Shown in pieces: positions 1 through 9,508 of a stretch of 64,000 nt of DNA. The stretch covers positions 1 to 64,000 of the forward strand of contig JADHME010000002.1 of assembly GCA_016780245.1 (NCBI GenBank), in the 5' to 3' direction. The notes below the pieces were generated by a model. It had not been told where the DNA came from, ran no database searches, and saw only the letters and a list, made by a program, of their open reading frames with translations. Made by a program: the position numbers and the translations under genes. How positions within the stretch are numbered: position 1 is the stretch's first letter; each line of letters starts with the position of its first letter. Source of the stretch: Flavobacteriaceae bacterium. GTDB lineage: Bacteria > Bacteroidota > Bacteroidia > Flavobacteriales > Flavobacteriaceae.

Positions 1-1472
1 AGATTGGACCTAGACTTACAGGGACCCCTCAAATGCAATTAGCACATGATTGGGTAGTTAATACATATGCTAAGTGGGACATAAATGCAAAAAATGAACA
101 ATTTGGTCAGTGGAGAGCATGGGAAAGAGGGATAAGTCACATGGATATGATGACTCCTTGGGTGAAATCCTTAGAAGGGCAACAATTATCTTGGAGTGCT
201 AGCACGAAAAAAAATGGAGTTTTAGCTGAAGCAGTGTTAATACCCTATGAATCAAAAGAAGTTTTTGATGAATGGTTAAAAACAATTAAAGGCAAACATA
301 TTTTACTATCCGAAACAGACATCTCCGGAAGACCCGATTATGATTTAGAGAGGTGGGCAAAAGAGAGCACATTGGAAGAGATCAGAAGATATAGAATTAG
401 TGCTAGAAGTAGATATGTTAGGAATCAAAGAAAGACAGGATATAGCAGACAGGATATGATTAAAGCAATTGAAGATGCTAAGCCTGCTTCAATACTAACT
501 AGTAACTGGAGAGGTGGATTTGGTACTAACACAATTTTTAGTCCTGGATATTATGGAATTAGCCCAAAAACTCCTACTGTTGATCTTAGTATGGAAGATT
601 ATGGACTTTTATATAGACTAGCTCAAAGCAATCAAAAACCAACACTGAATGTTAACGTGCAATCAAAAGAATTAGGAAAGGTTCCAACATACAATTCCAT
701 AGCAAGAATTGAAGGTATAGAAAAACCCAACGAATATATAATTCTATCTGCACATTTAGATACTACAGGTGGTGGAACTGGGGCAACTGACAATGGAACT
801 GGAACTATTGTAATGATGGAAGCAATGAGAATTTTAAAGAAGATTTACCCAAATCCCAAAAGAACTATAATTGCTGGTCATTGGGGTGCTGAGGAGCAAG
901 GTTTAAATGGATCAAGTGCATTTGTAGAAGATAATCCTGAAATTGTAAATAATCTTCAAGCTCTGTTTAATCAAGATAATGGGACTGGTAGAACTGTTCA
1001 GATAAGTGGTCACGGGTTTACTGAGGCATATAGATTTATTGGGGATTGGCTTCAATATGTTCCATCTGAGATAAGAGATGAAATTAAGACAGATTTTCCT
1101 GGAGTTCCAATTCCATTATTTCAAAAGGAATCTAACGGAAGAATGGTTAGAGCTGGAGGTTCATCTGATTGGAGAAATTTTGTTTCTTCAGGTGTTCCAG
1201 GTTTCAATCTTACTTCATTAGATTTTTCTTATGGAGGGAAAAGTAAATATTTTTATACCTGGCACACAAACAGAGACACCTATGATAAGATTGTGTTTGA
1301 TGATGTTAGAGATAATGCAATTCTTGTAGCTATATTGACATACCTTGCAAGTGAAGAAGATGAATTAATGCCAAGAGATAGAAGAGTACTTCCTATTAAT
1401 CCTTTAACTGGAGAAAGAGGAGAATGGCCTTCTCTAAGGATTCCTAATAGAGACGGATCTGAAGATAATTAG
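1..1472 (+). CDS. M28 family metallopeptidase (5' partial)
   Basis: The frame stays open upstream of the ORF-track ATG (IGPRLTGTPQMQLAHDW), so the gene starts outside the window. M28 motifs seen: SAHLDTT, TGATDNGTGT, WGAEEQGL. Confidence 0.9.
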   Translation, partial: IGPRLTGTPQMQLAHDWVVNTYAKWDINAKNEQFGQWRAWERGISHMDMMTPWVKSLEGQQLSWSASTKKNGVLAEAVLIPYESKEVFDEWLKTIKGKHILLSETDISGRPDYDLERWAKESTLEEIRRYRISARSRYVRNQRKTGYSRQDMIKAIEDAKPASILTSNWRGGFGTNTIFSPGYYGISPKTPTVDLSMEDYGLLYRLAQSNQKPTLNVNVQSKELGKVPTYNSIARIEGIEKPNEYIILSAHLDTTGGGTGATDNGTGTIVMMEAMRILKKIYPNPKRTIIAGHWGAEEQGLNGSSAFVEDNPEIVNNLQALFNQDNGTGRTVQISGHGFTEAYRFIGDWLQYVPSEIRDEIKTDFPGVPIPLFQKESNGRMVRAGGSSDWRNFVSSGVPGFNLTSLDFSYGGKSKYFYTWHTNRDTYDKIVFDDVRDNAILVAILTYLASEEDELMPRDRRVLPINPLTGERGEWPSLRIPNRDGSEDN

Positions 1473-1473
1473 T

Positions 1474-2295
1474 ATGGAAAACTTATTATTGCTATTTGAA
1501 AATATTTCATCTGTTAATAGAGCAGTAATAATTATTTCTGGTATTACCTTTTTTTGGGTAATTGAAGGTATTGTGCCTTTTAAATTTCTCAACTATAAGA
1601 AATGGATTCATTCAATTCCAAATTTTCTATTAACTCTAACAACAATAATTGTCAATTTTTTCTTTGCATTTTTACTAGTTTTCGCCTCTGATTGGTCAAA
1701 TGAAAATAGTTTTGGAATTATACATTTTATAAACTCATCTACATTAGTAAGTTTAATTATTGGATTGTTATTACTTGATTTAATTGGAGCATATCTACCT
1801 CATCTAGTTCAACATAAGGTTAAATTATTGTGGCACATACATATTGTTCATCATACTGACCATAAAGTTGACACAACAACTGCAAACAGACACCATCCAT
1901 TAGAAAGTGTAGTAAGATTTATTTTTACATTTATTGGAATATTTGTATCAGGAGCTCCTATTGGTCTTGTTCTTCTATATCAATCTATCTCAGTTCTTGC
2001 TTCTCAATTTAATCATGCTAATATTCAAATCTCTAATAGGATTGATAATATTTTAAGCTATGTGATAGTGTCTCCAAATATGCATAAGGTTCATCATCAC
2101 TTTGAATTGCCATATACAGATTCAAACTATGGAAATATTTTTTCTATTTGGGATAGAATTTTTGGAACCTTTATGGAATTAGACAAGAGTAAAATAAAAT
2201 ATGGAGTAGATACTGATCTTGACGAGAAGTTAAATTCTAAATTTATTAGCCTGCTTGAGAGACCATTTAAAAAATGGTATAAATATTTTAGCTGA
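1474..2295 (+). CDS. Sterol desaturase / fatty acid hydroxylase superfamily membrane protein
   Basis: His-box motifs HLVQH, HIVHHTD, NRHHP and NMHKVHHH, plus multiple TM segments. Confidence 0.85.
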   Translation: MENLLLLFENISSVNRAVIIISGITFFWVIEGIVPFKFLNYKKWIHSIPNFLLTLTTIIVNFFFAFLLVFASDWSNENSFGIIHFINSSTLVSLIIGLLLLDLIGAYLPHLVQHKVKLLWHIHIVHHTDHKVDTTTANRHHPLESVVRFIFTFIGIFVSGAPIGLVLLYQSISVLASQFNHANIQISNRIDNILSYVIVSPNMHKVHHHFELPYTDSNYGNIFSIWDRIFGTFMELDKSKIKYGVDTDLDEKLNSKFISLLERPFKKWYKYFS

Positions 2296-3667
2296 TTTCT
2301 TTAATTTTTTCAGCTAAAGAATCTATTTGCATGAATGTTAACTCATCTCCTTTTGACATATCCTTAACTTTAAAAATGTCTTTCTTCAATTCATCATCAC
2401 CAATAATTACAACAAAGTCAATTCCTTTTTTATTGGCGTAGTCTAGTTGCTTTTTAATTTTAACATCAACAGGATAAATTTCGCAAACAATACAATCTTT
2501 CCTTAACTGATTTACAGAGTCAATAAAATACGATATTTTATCAGTCCCAAAATTTAAAAATAAAAATGACTTAGATGAGTCTAATAGATTAGGAAAAAGA
2601 TTAAGCTCCTCAAGAATTAAAAAAATCCTATCGAAACCAAAAGATATACCAAAACCACTTAATTTAGGATTATTCTTCTGAACTAGATCGTCATATCTAC
2701 CTCCTCCCCCAATAGAGCCTAAGCTGAAGTCTTTGGGAGAGGAAACTTCAACGATAGTCCCGGTATAATACCCCAAACCTCTTGCTAGAGATAAGTCAAA
2801 TTCAATCTCAATATTGTTTAACTTAAATTGATTACAAGTATTAATTATTTCTTCAATTGAATCAATTGCATTAGAAGGAATATTTTTACTATTGAACTCC
2901 TTTCTGACTAAATCAATTTTACTTTTATTAGAACCCTTGATATTAAGTAAAAAGATAAGTTTATCTATTGACTTAGTCTTCATACCTTTTTTAGATAATT
3001 CATCTACTACTCCATCAATGCCAATTTTATCAGACTTATCTAGTGTTGAAGAGATTTCAGATAAGCTTTCAAGATTCATAATCTTCGATATACCTTCTAA
3101 AATTTCTCTATTATTTATTCTAAGAACTAGTTTTGGTAATCCAAGATTTTCAAAAACATGGTCATATACTTTAATACACTCAACCTCGTTTAAAAAGTTT
3201 TTTTCTCCAATTATATCAACGTCGCACTGAAGAAATTCTCTATATCTACCCTTTTGAGGTCTATCTGCTCTCCAAACTAATTGAGTTTGAAATCTTTTAA
3301 ATGGTAGAGTAATTTCATTTAAGTTTTGTTGCACAAACCTAGACAAAGGTACTGTAAGATCGTACCTAAGGGCCTTATCACTTATAGAATTGGCAAACTT
3401 GGATAGCTTCCCATCATTAAGTGAGCTTATATCTGCTTTTTTTACTTTTTCACCAGAGGATAAAATTTTAAACATTAAAGAATCCTCTTCATCTCCATAT
3501 TTATCTGTAAGTGTGGATAAATTTTCAAATGAAGGTGTCTGTATCTCCTGGAAATTAAATGATTTGAAACTGTCTCTTAAAACTTTTAAAAGGTAATTTC
3601 TTTTTTTTAATTCTAGTGAAGAAAAATCTCTTGTTCCCTTTGGTGTATTCAGTTTATGAGACATCAA
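2288..3667 (-). CDS. hisS: Histidyl-tRNA synthetase
   Basis: Class II aaRS motifs: GTRDFSSLELKKRNYL, RADRPQKGRYREFLQCDVDIIG, GGGGRYDDL. Confidence 0.95.
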   Translation of the reverse strand: MMSHKLNTPKGTRDFSSLELKKRNYLLKVLRDSFKSFNFQEIQTPSFENLSTLTDKYGDEEDSLMFKILSSGEKVKKADISSLNDGKLSKFANSISDKALRYDLTVPLSRFVQQNLNEITLPFKRFQTQLVWRADRPQKGRYREFLQCDVDIIGEKNFLNEVECIKVYDHVFENLGLPKLVLRINNREILEGISKIMNLESLSEISSTLDKSDKIGIDGVVDELSKKGMKTKSIDKLIFLLNIKGSNKSKIDLVRKEFNSKNIPSNAIDSIEEIINTCNQFKLNNIEIEFDLSLARGLGYYTGTIVEVSSPKDFSLGSIGGGGRYDDLVQKNNPKLSGFGISFGFDRIFLILEELNLFPNLLDSSKSFLFLNFGTDKISYFIDSVNQLRKDCIVCEIYPVDVKIKKQLDYANKKGIDFVVIIGDDELKKDIFKVKDMSKGDELTFMQIDSLAEKIKEIS

Positions 3668-3707
3668 AAATTTATTTGATAATCAAGTGAACAATAAAGT
3701 TATGAAA

Positions 3708-4160
3708 TTATTTCTTTTCGGCTAGAAGCTCGAAATTTAATTGAGTGGAAACCTCTCTGTGAAGCCTTATAGATGCCTGATATTTTCCTATTCTTTTAAT
3801 GGATTTACCTGGAATTGAGATATTTTCTTTTTCTACTTCAATTTTTTTACCAACTAAGCCTTTAGCAACATCAGCGTTAGATATTGAACCAAAAAGTTTT
3901 CCATCTGGACCAACTTTTGCAGAAATCTTAAGATCAAGTTTAGAAATTTTTGCAGCTAACTTCTCAGCATCGTCAATTATAGACTTTTCCTTAAAAGCCT
4001 TTTGTTTTAGATTTTCAGCTAAAACTTTTTTGGCAGACTCAGTTGCTAAAACAGCTTTTCCTGTTGGTATAAGAAAGTTTCTACCATATCCAGCCTTAAC
4101 TATTACAATTTCATCTTTAAAACCTACGTTAGCAACGTTCTCTTTTAGTATAATCTCCAT
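3708..4160 (-). CDS. rplI: 50S ribosomal protein L9
   Basis: N-terminus MEIILKENVANVGFKDEIVIVKAGYGRNFLIPTGKA; rpsF-rpsR-rplI order. Confidence 0.97.
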   Translation of the reverse strand: MEIILKENVANVGFKDEIVIVKAGYGRNFLIPTGKAVLATESAKKVLAENLKQKAFKEKSIIDDAEKLAAKISKLDLKISAKVGPDGKLFGSISNADVAKGLVGKKIEVEKENISIPGKSIKRIGKYQASIRLHREVSTQLNFELLAEKK

Positions 4161-4162
4161 AA

Positions 4163-4459
4163 TTATTTTAATAAGTCTCCAACATATGGCAATAAAGCTA
4201 AGTGTCTAGCTCTCTTTACTGCTGTAGCAACTTTTCTTTGATATTTTAGTGAAGTACCTGTTAACCTTCTTGGCAAAATTTTTCCTTGCTCATTAATGAA
4301 TCTGTTTAAAAAATCTGGATCTTTATAATCAACATATTTAATACCTGATCTTCTAAACATGCAATATTTCTTTGCTTTAGAAGTATTGATATCTAAAGGA
4401 GAAAGATATCTAATCTCACCCTCGTTTTTAATTTTTGATTGCTCATCAATGCCTGCCAT
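4163..4459 (-). CDS. rpsR: 30S ribosomal protein S18
   Basis: [48 protein letters not shown]. Confidence 0.97.
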   Translation of the reverse strand: MAGIDEQSKIKNEGEIRYLSPLDINTSKAKKYCMFRRSGIKYVDYKDPDFLNRFINEQGKILPRRLTGTSLKYQRKVATAVKRARHLALLPYVGDLLK

Positions 4460-4461
4460 AA

Positions 4462-4803
4462 TTAACTAGCTTTTTTTGTATTTCTATTTCTTCTTTTTTC
4501 TGCCCACTCAATAGCATCTTTTTCAAGAGTTACTGTTAAGTATCTCATAATGGTTTCATCTCTTTTAAACTCAACTTCTAGAGACGAGACAGTATCTGCG
4601 GGAGCAGAATATTCAATAAGATTATAAAATCCACTGTTTTTATTTTGAATAGTATATGCTAACTTTTTTAAACCCCAAATTTCTTTACTTACAATCTTAG
4701 CACCATTAGACTTTAAATACTTATCATATTTGTCTACTGCTTTTTCAACTTGCTCTTCAGAAAGAGCAGGGTTTAAAATAAATACTGTTTCGTAGTTTTT
4801 CAT
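4462..4803 (-). CDS. rpsF: 30S ribosomal protein S6
   Basis: [20 protein letters not shown]; gene order. Confidence 0.96.
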   Translation of the reverse strand: MKNYETVFILNPALSEEQVEKAVDKYDKYLKSNGAKIVSKEIWGLKKLAYTIQNKNSGFYNLIEYSAPADTVSSLEVEFKRDETIMRYLTVTLEKDAIEWAEKRRNRNTKKAS

Positions 4804-4820
4804 CTTAAAATCTTAGGCCG

Positions 4821-4828
4821 CAAAATTA
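4821..4828 (-). promoter_or_regulatory. Bacteroidetes-type -7 box TAATTTTG upstream of rpsF
   Basis: Plus-strand CAAAATTA, 18-25 nt upstream of the rpsF ATG; matches TAnnTTTG. Confidence 0.65.
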
Positions 4829-4874
4829 GGTTTTTATATAATATCTGCCAAATTTATTTTAAGTAAACTATATT

Positions 4875-7319
4875 CTAATTAGGATCAACATCTACAATGA
4901 CTTTTACACTTCTATATTTTGATATTGAATCAAAACTTTTCATTATTAATTGAAATTTACTTCTAAAGATATTTAGATCCTTTAAATCTGATAGTTTTAC
5001 CAAAAATTCTTTATGATATTTATTTTTAATTCTTGAGATTTCAGGGTATACAGGCCCTAATACTAAACCTTTAAAATTTGCTCTAATAGCTTTGTTTATC
5101 CAATCAGAAGAACTATTTAATTTATCAAAACTTTTGTCTTTCATAGTTATCCTAATAAGTCTTACAAAAGGTGGGTATTTGTAATCCTTTCTTTCAATGA
5201 GTTGTTTAGCATACATTTTATCGAAATCGTTATTTATTACATTTATAATAATTGGATGATCTGGTTGATATGTCTGTAAATACACACTACCCCTTTCACC
5301 TGACCTTCCTGATCTTCCAGCAACTTGAGTTAAAACTTGAAAAGCTTTTTCATGTGCTCTAAAATCTGGAAAATTCAAAAAATGATCAGTATTAATTACT
5401 CCGACAAGACCTACGTTTTTAAAGTCTAAACCTTTAGTTATCATCTGCGTACCAATTAAAATATCGATTTCATGATCAGCAAACGAATTAATTATTTTAT
5501 CAAATGCCCATTTACCTCTAGTTGTATCCCAATCCATTCTACTTACATTTGAATTAGGAAAAATTTCTTTTACAACTTCTTCTATTTGTTGAGTTCCGTC
5601 TCCATTATAACCCATTGTTTGCATTCCACAAGAATTACATTTTATCTCTGCTTTTAATTGAAATCCACAATAGTGGCATCTTAATGTATTTGAGTGTAAA
5701 TGATATGTTAAAGTAACATCACAATTATCACACATAATATTATGACCACAAGAACCACACTGCCATTGGGGGGAATATCCTCTTCTATTTCTAAATAGAA
5801 TAACTTGTTTTCCTTTATCTACTGCTTTATTTATTTCATCGACCAATTTTTTAGAAAATATAGAACTGAATTCATGTTTAGGTTCAGATTTCATATCAAT
5901 TGTATGGATAAAAGGCATCTCTATATTTCCATATCTTTCTTTTATTTCAACAAAACCATATTTATTATTTCTAGCATTGTAAGTTGATTCAATTGAGGGA
6001 GTAGCTGAGCCTAAAATAATTTTAGTTTTAAAAATTTTGGATAAATATATAGCTGAATCTCTTGCATTATATCTGGGTGAAGGCTCTTGCTGTTTATATG
6101 AAACTTCATGTTCCTCATCAACAATAATAAGACCTAAATCGTCAAATGGAAGAAACACAGATGACCGTGCACCAATAACTAACTGTGAATTCTCTTTATT
6201 ATTACTTATACTTTCCCAAACTTCAGTTCTTTCATTAAGAGAGTATCTCGAATGGTAAACAGATATTTGATTAGCAAAATGATTTCTTAATTTTTGAATT
6301 ATCTGGGTTGTTAAGGAAATCTCAGGTAATAAATAAAGTACTTGCTTACCATGTTTCAAGTATTTCTCAATGAGCTTTATATATATTTCAGTTTTTCCAG
6401 AAGAAGTAACACCGTGAAGAAGAATAATATCTTTTTCCTTAAGTTGTTTATTCAATTTAGATAAAACATCTTTTTGGAGTTTAGTTAATAAATTGGAAGA
6501 ATCAATGTTTACTTCTCTAATATGATTTCTATCAATCTTTATTTTCTTTATAGTTATAAAACCCTTTTTCTCAAGACTTTTAAGAGTAGTGTCAGAGAAT
6601 TTAATAGTCTTTTTTAGATCCTTAATAATTAAATAGTCCTTAGATTGAATCATACTAATAATTGACAATAAAAGCTCTTTTTGCTTAGGTGTACTCTTTA
6701 ATAGATCTAAAGAATCTTTTATGTTTATTTCATCAATTAATCTACTCTCAAGAAATATTACATTTAAAAGTTTTGGACTGTACTTTTCCTTTAGCTCATA
6801 GTTTAATTCAACATACCCGTTTAATATCATCTTTTGAATAATAGGGTATGGATTTTTTTTATTTAAAATTTCAGATATATCATTTAGCTTAAGATTTTGA
6901 AAATCAAGTGCATCATATATCAAATATTCTTCATCTGACATTTTATTAGCAACATCATCAGATATCTCTTTTTTTATAATTAAACTATCACTTTCAAGGA
7001 GGAAGGTAGAGGGTACTGCAGCTTTCATAACATCACCAATTGGTACGAAATAGTATCTTGAAAGCCAATTCCAAAAATCTATTTGATTTTGTGATACTAG
7101 GCTCTTATCGTCATATATAAATTCAATTGGTTTAGTTTCATATGATTCAGGTTTATTGTTATGTAATTCATTTACTATACCAGTGTAAATTTTTCTTTTT
7201 CCAAAACATACAGCAACCCTAAAGCCAATCTCTAATTTGTTAAATTCATCTTGCGATAATTCATATGTAAAAGTGCCCTTAAGTGGAAGAGGGAGTATAA
7301 CATCTACATAGTAATTCAT
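4875..7319 (-). CDS. priA: Primosomal protein N' (PriA helicase)
   Basis: GVTSSGKTEIYIKLIEK Walker A, DEEH box, paired Cys zinc-binding motifs (CGSCGHNIMCDNCDVTL...CHYCG), TQMITKGLDF. Confidence 0.96.
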   Translation of the reverse strand: MNYYVDVILPLPLKGTFTYELSQDEFNKLEIGFRVAVCFGKRKIYTGIVNELHNNKPESYETKPIEFIYDDKSLVSQNQIDFWNWLSRYYFVPIGDVMKAAVPSTFLLESDSLIIKKEISDDVANKMSDEEYLIYDALDFQNLKLNDISEILNKKNPYPIIQKMILNGYVELNYELKEKYSPKLLNVIFLESRLIDEINIKDSLDLLKSTPKQKELLLSIISMIQSKDYLIIKDLKKTIKFSDTTLKSLEKKGFITIKKIKIDRNHIREVNIDSSNLLTKLQKDVLSKLNKQLKEKDIILLHGVTSSGKTEIYIKLIEKYLKHGKQVLYLLPEISLTTQIIQKLRNHFANQISVYHSRYSLNERTEVWESISNNKENSQLVIGARSSVFLPFDDLGLIIVDEEHEVSYKQQEPSPRYNARDSAIYLSKIFKTKIILGSATPSIESTYNARNNKYGFVEIKERYGNIEMPFIHTIDMKSEPKHEFSSIFSKKLVDEINKAVDKGKQVILFRNRRGYSPQWQCGSCGHNIMCDNCDVTLTYHLHSNTLRCHYCGFQLKAEIKCNSCGMQTMGYNGDGTQQIEEVVKEIFPNSNVSRMDWDTTRGKWAFDKIINSFADHEIDILIGTQMITKGLDFKNVGLVGVINTDHFLNFPDFRAHEKAFQVLTQVAGRSGRSGERGSVYLQTYQPDHPIIINVINNDFDKMYAKQLIERKDYKYPPFVRLIRITMKDKSFDKLNSSSDWINKAIRANFKGLVLGPVYPEISRIKNKYHKEFLVKLSDLKDLNIFRSKFQLIMKSFDSISKYRSVKVIVDVDPN

Positions 7320-7361
7320 GCTTAATTATAATTTATTCTTTCTAATTTAGCAATTAGCCTG

Positions 7362-8120
7362 ATGAAAAAGTTTTTTTTAATTATAATTCTTTTGATTTCT
7401 TCTTTAGCTTCCTCTCAAAATCAAACTGATTTGGTTAAGGGAAGAGTTCAAAGTGAAACTTCTGAATCAATTCTTCAAAACGTTCACGTTCTTAATCTAA
7501 CTATGGTTAAAGGAACTATTACAAACTCTTCAGGAGAATTTGAAATACAGGCAAAGGTTAACGATACTCTTTATTTTTCCTATATAGGGTATAAACCTTT
7601 AAAAATAGTTGTAACTAATGATCTAGTAAGATTTGAGGATAACACTTTTGAATTAACAGAACTTGCTTTTGCACTGGAAGAAGTAATAATAAAACCTTAT
7701 CAATTAACTGGTTATCTAGAAATCGATGTAAAGAATGCACCTGTAAATACATCAACAAGATATAGAATTATAGGTCTAAATTTAGGCTATGAGGCAGGAA
7801 GAAGGTCAAGATCAGGTATATCAAAAGTGATTGGCGCAATATTTAATCCAGCAGATTTTTTGAATAATTTATTCAAAAAAAAATCTTCACAAATGGATAA
7901 GTTAAGGCTAATGAGGGAGGATGAAGAGATAAAGAACTTATTATCAACTAAGTTTGATAGAGAAGTACTTGTTCAATTACTTGGAGTTGAAAAAATTGAT
8001 ATAGACGAAATTTTAAGAAACTGTAATTTTTCTGACACTTTTATACAACAAGCAAATGACCTTCAAATAATGGAAGCTATTAATGAGTGTTATGATGAAT
8101 ACAAGCTTCTTGAATTTTAA
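7362..8120 (+). CDS. Carboxypeptidase-regulatory-like domain secreted protein
   Basis: Signal peptide, then VKGRVQSETSESILQNVHVLNLTMVKGTITNSSGEFEIQ, typical of CarboxypepD_reg-like domains. Confidence 0.75.
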   Translation: MKKFFLIIILLISSLASSQNQTDLVKGRVQSETSESILQNVHVLNLTMVKGTITNSSGEFEIQAKVNDTLYFSYIGYKPLKIVVTNDLVRFEDNTFELTELAFALEEVIIKPYQLTGYLEIDVKNAPVNTSTRYRIIGLNLGYEAGRRSRSGISKVIGAIFNPADFLNNLFKKKSSQMDKLRLMREDEEIKNLLSTKFDREVLVQLLGVEKIDIDEILRNCNFSDTFIQQANDLQIMEAINECYDEYKLLEF

Positions 8121-8138
8121 TATACTATTCAGTTAGCT

Positions 8139-8146
8139 TATCTTTG
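8139..8146 (+). promoter_or_regulatory. -7 box TATCTTTG immediately upstream of purB
   Basis: TATCTTTGCCAGATG; the box ends 5 nt before the ATG. Confidence 0.6.
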
Positions 8147-8150
8147 CCAG

Positions 8151-9494
8151 ATGAATGAAAAAAATTTGGAGGCCATATCTCCTATTGATGGAAGATATTT
8201 TGATAAGATTGAAAAACTAAAAAAATATTTTAGCGAAAAGGCTCTAATTTATTATAGACTTAAAGTTGAAGTCGAATACTTTATAGCATTGTGTGAAGCT
8301 CAGATTCCTCAATTAAGTAATTTCAATCATTCAAAATTTAAAGATTTAAGGAAAATTTATCTTGATTTCACAATTGATGATGCCATAGAAATTAAGAAAA
8401 TTGAGAAGTCCACTAATCATGATGTTAAAGCAGTTGAATATTTCATTAAACAAAAATTTGATAAAATTGGTATATCTGAGTATAAGGAGTTCATTCACTT
8501 TGGACTTACATCTCAGGATATAAACAATACAGCCATTCCTTTATCAATAAAAGATTTCATAAATGAGGTATATCTAATTAAAATTGAAGAGTTATTAAAT
8601 TCAATTGAAGATAAATGCAATGAGTATAAGGATATAACAATAATATCAAGGACACATGGTCAGCCTGCATCTCCTACTAAACTTGGCAAAGAGTTTAAAG
8701 TATTTTGGACAAGGATCCATGAACAATTAAATAGCTTGAAAAAAATTCCAAATTCTGCCAAATTTTCTGGAGCAGTTGGTAATTTTAATGCACATAAAGT
8801 TGCCTATCCAAAAATTAATTGGAAGAATTTCGGTCTAGATTTTGTTGAAAATAAACTTGGATTGCATTATTCCTATCCGACTACACAGATTGAACACTAT
8901 GATTCGTTTGCTTCACTATCAGATAATTGTAGAAGAATTAACAATATTTTGTTGGATATGTGTATTGATATATGGACCTACATTTCGCATGATTATTTTA
9001 ATCAAAAAATTGTTAAAAATGAGGTAGGTTCATCTGCAATGCCTCATAAAGTTAATCCTATTGATTTTGAAAACGCTGAAGGTAATTTAGGAATAGCAAA
9101 CTCAACATTTAGTTTCTTTTCCAATAAATTAACTAAATCAAGGCTTCAGAGGGATCTATCTGATAGTACTGTACTTAGAAATATTGGTGTACCATTTAGT
9201 CATACTTTAATCTCTTTTGAATCAATCCTTAAAGGGTTAAGTAAAATTTATTTAAATGAGAGTAAGATTAACAATGATATTGAAGATAATTGGATAGTAG
9301 TTTCAGAGGCAATCCAAACAATCTTAAGAAGAGAGGGTTACCCAGAGCCCTATGAAGTAATGAAGGAACTTACAAGAAATAATGAGAAAATAGATAAATC
9401 AAAACTTCATAATTTTATTGATACTTTGAATGTAGATCAGGCTATTAAAAAAGAGTTAAAAAAAATCACTCCGTATAATTATACAGGTATATAA
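8151..9494 (+). CDS. purB: Adenylosuccinate lyase
   Basis: Fumarase/aspartase signature GSSAMPHKVNPIDFENAEGN; SPIDGRY near the N-terminus. Confidence 0.96.
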   Translation: MNEKNLEAISPIDGRYFDKIEKLKKYFSEKALIYYRLKVEVEYFIALCEAQIPQLSNFNHSKFKDLRKIYLDFTIDDAIEIKKIEKSTNHDVKAVEYFIKQKFDKIGISEYKEFIHFGLTSQDINNTAIPLSIKDFINEVYLIKIEELLNSIEDKCNEYKDITIISRTHGQPASPTKLGKEFKVFWTRIHEQLNSLKKIPNSAKFSGAVGNFNAHKVAYPKINWKNFGLDFVENKLGLHYSYPTTQIEHYDSFASLSDNCRRINNILLDMCIDIWTYISHDYFNQKIVKNEVGSSAMPHKVNPIDFENAEGNLGIANSTFSFFSNKLTKSRLQRDLSDSTVLRNIGVPFSHTLISFESILKGLSKIYLNESKINNDIEDNWIVVSEAIQTILRREGYPEPYEVMKELTRNNEKIDKSKLHNFIDTLNVDQAIKKELKKITPYNYTGI

Positions 9495-9508
9495 TCTTAA
9501 GTTTAATC

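Noticed and set aside
1474-2295. Fatty acid hydroxylase-superfamily gene as a carotenoid hydroxylase (CrtZ) that could supply a rhodopsin antenna
   Set aside because: Length (273 aa) and His-box spacing look like the sterol desaturase branch rather than compact CrtZ, and it is over 30 kb from the rhodopsin gene.
3799-4209. 136-aa plus-strand ORF opposite rplI/rpsR
   Set aside because: Antisense to two certain ribosomal genes; no family motif.
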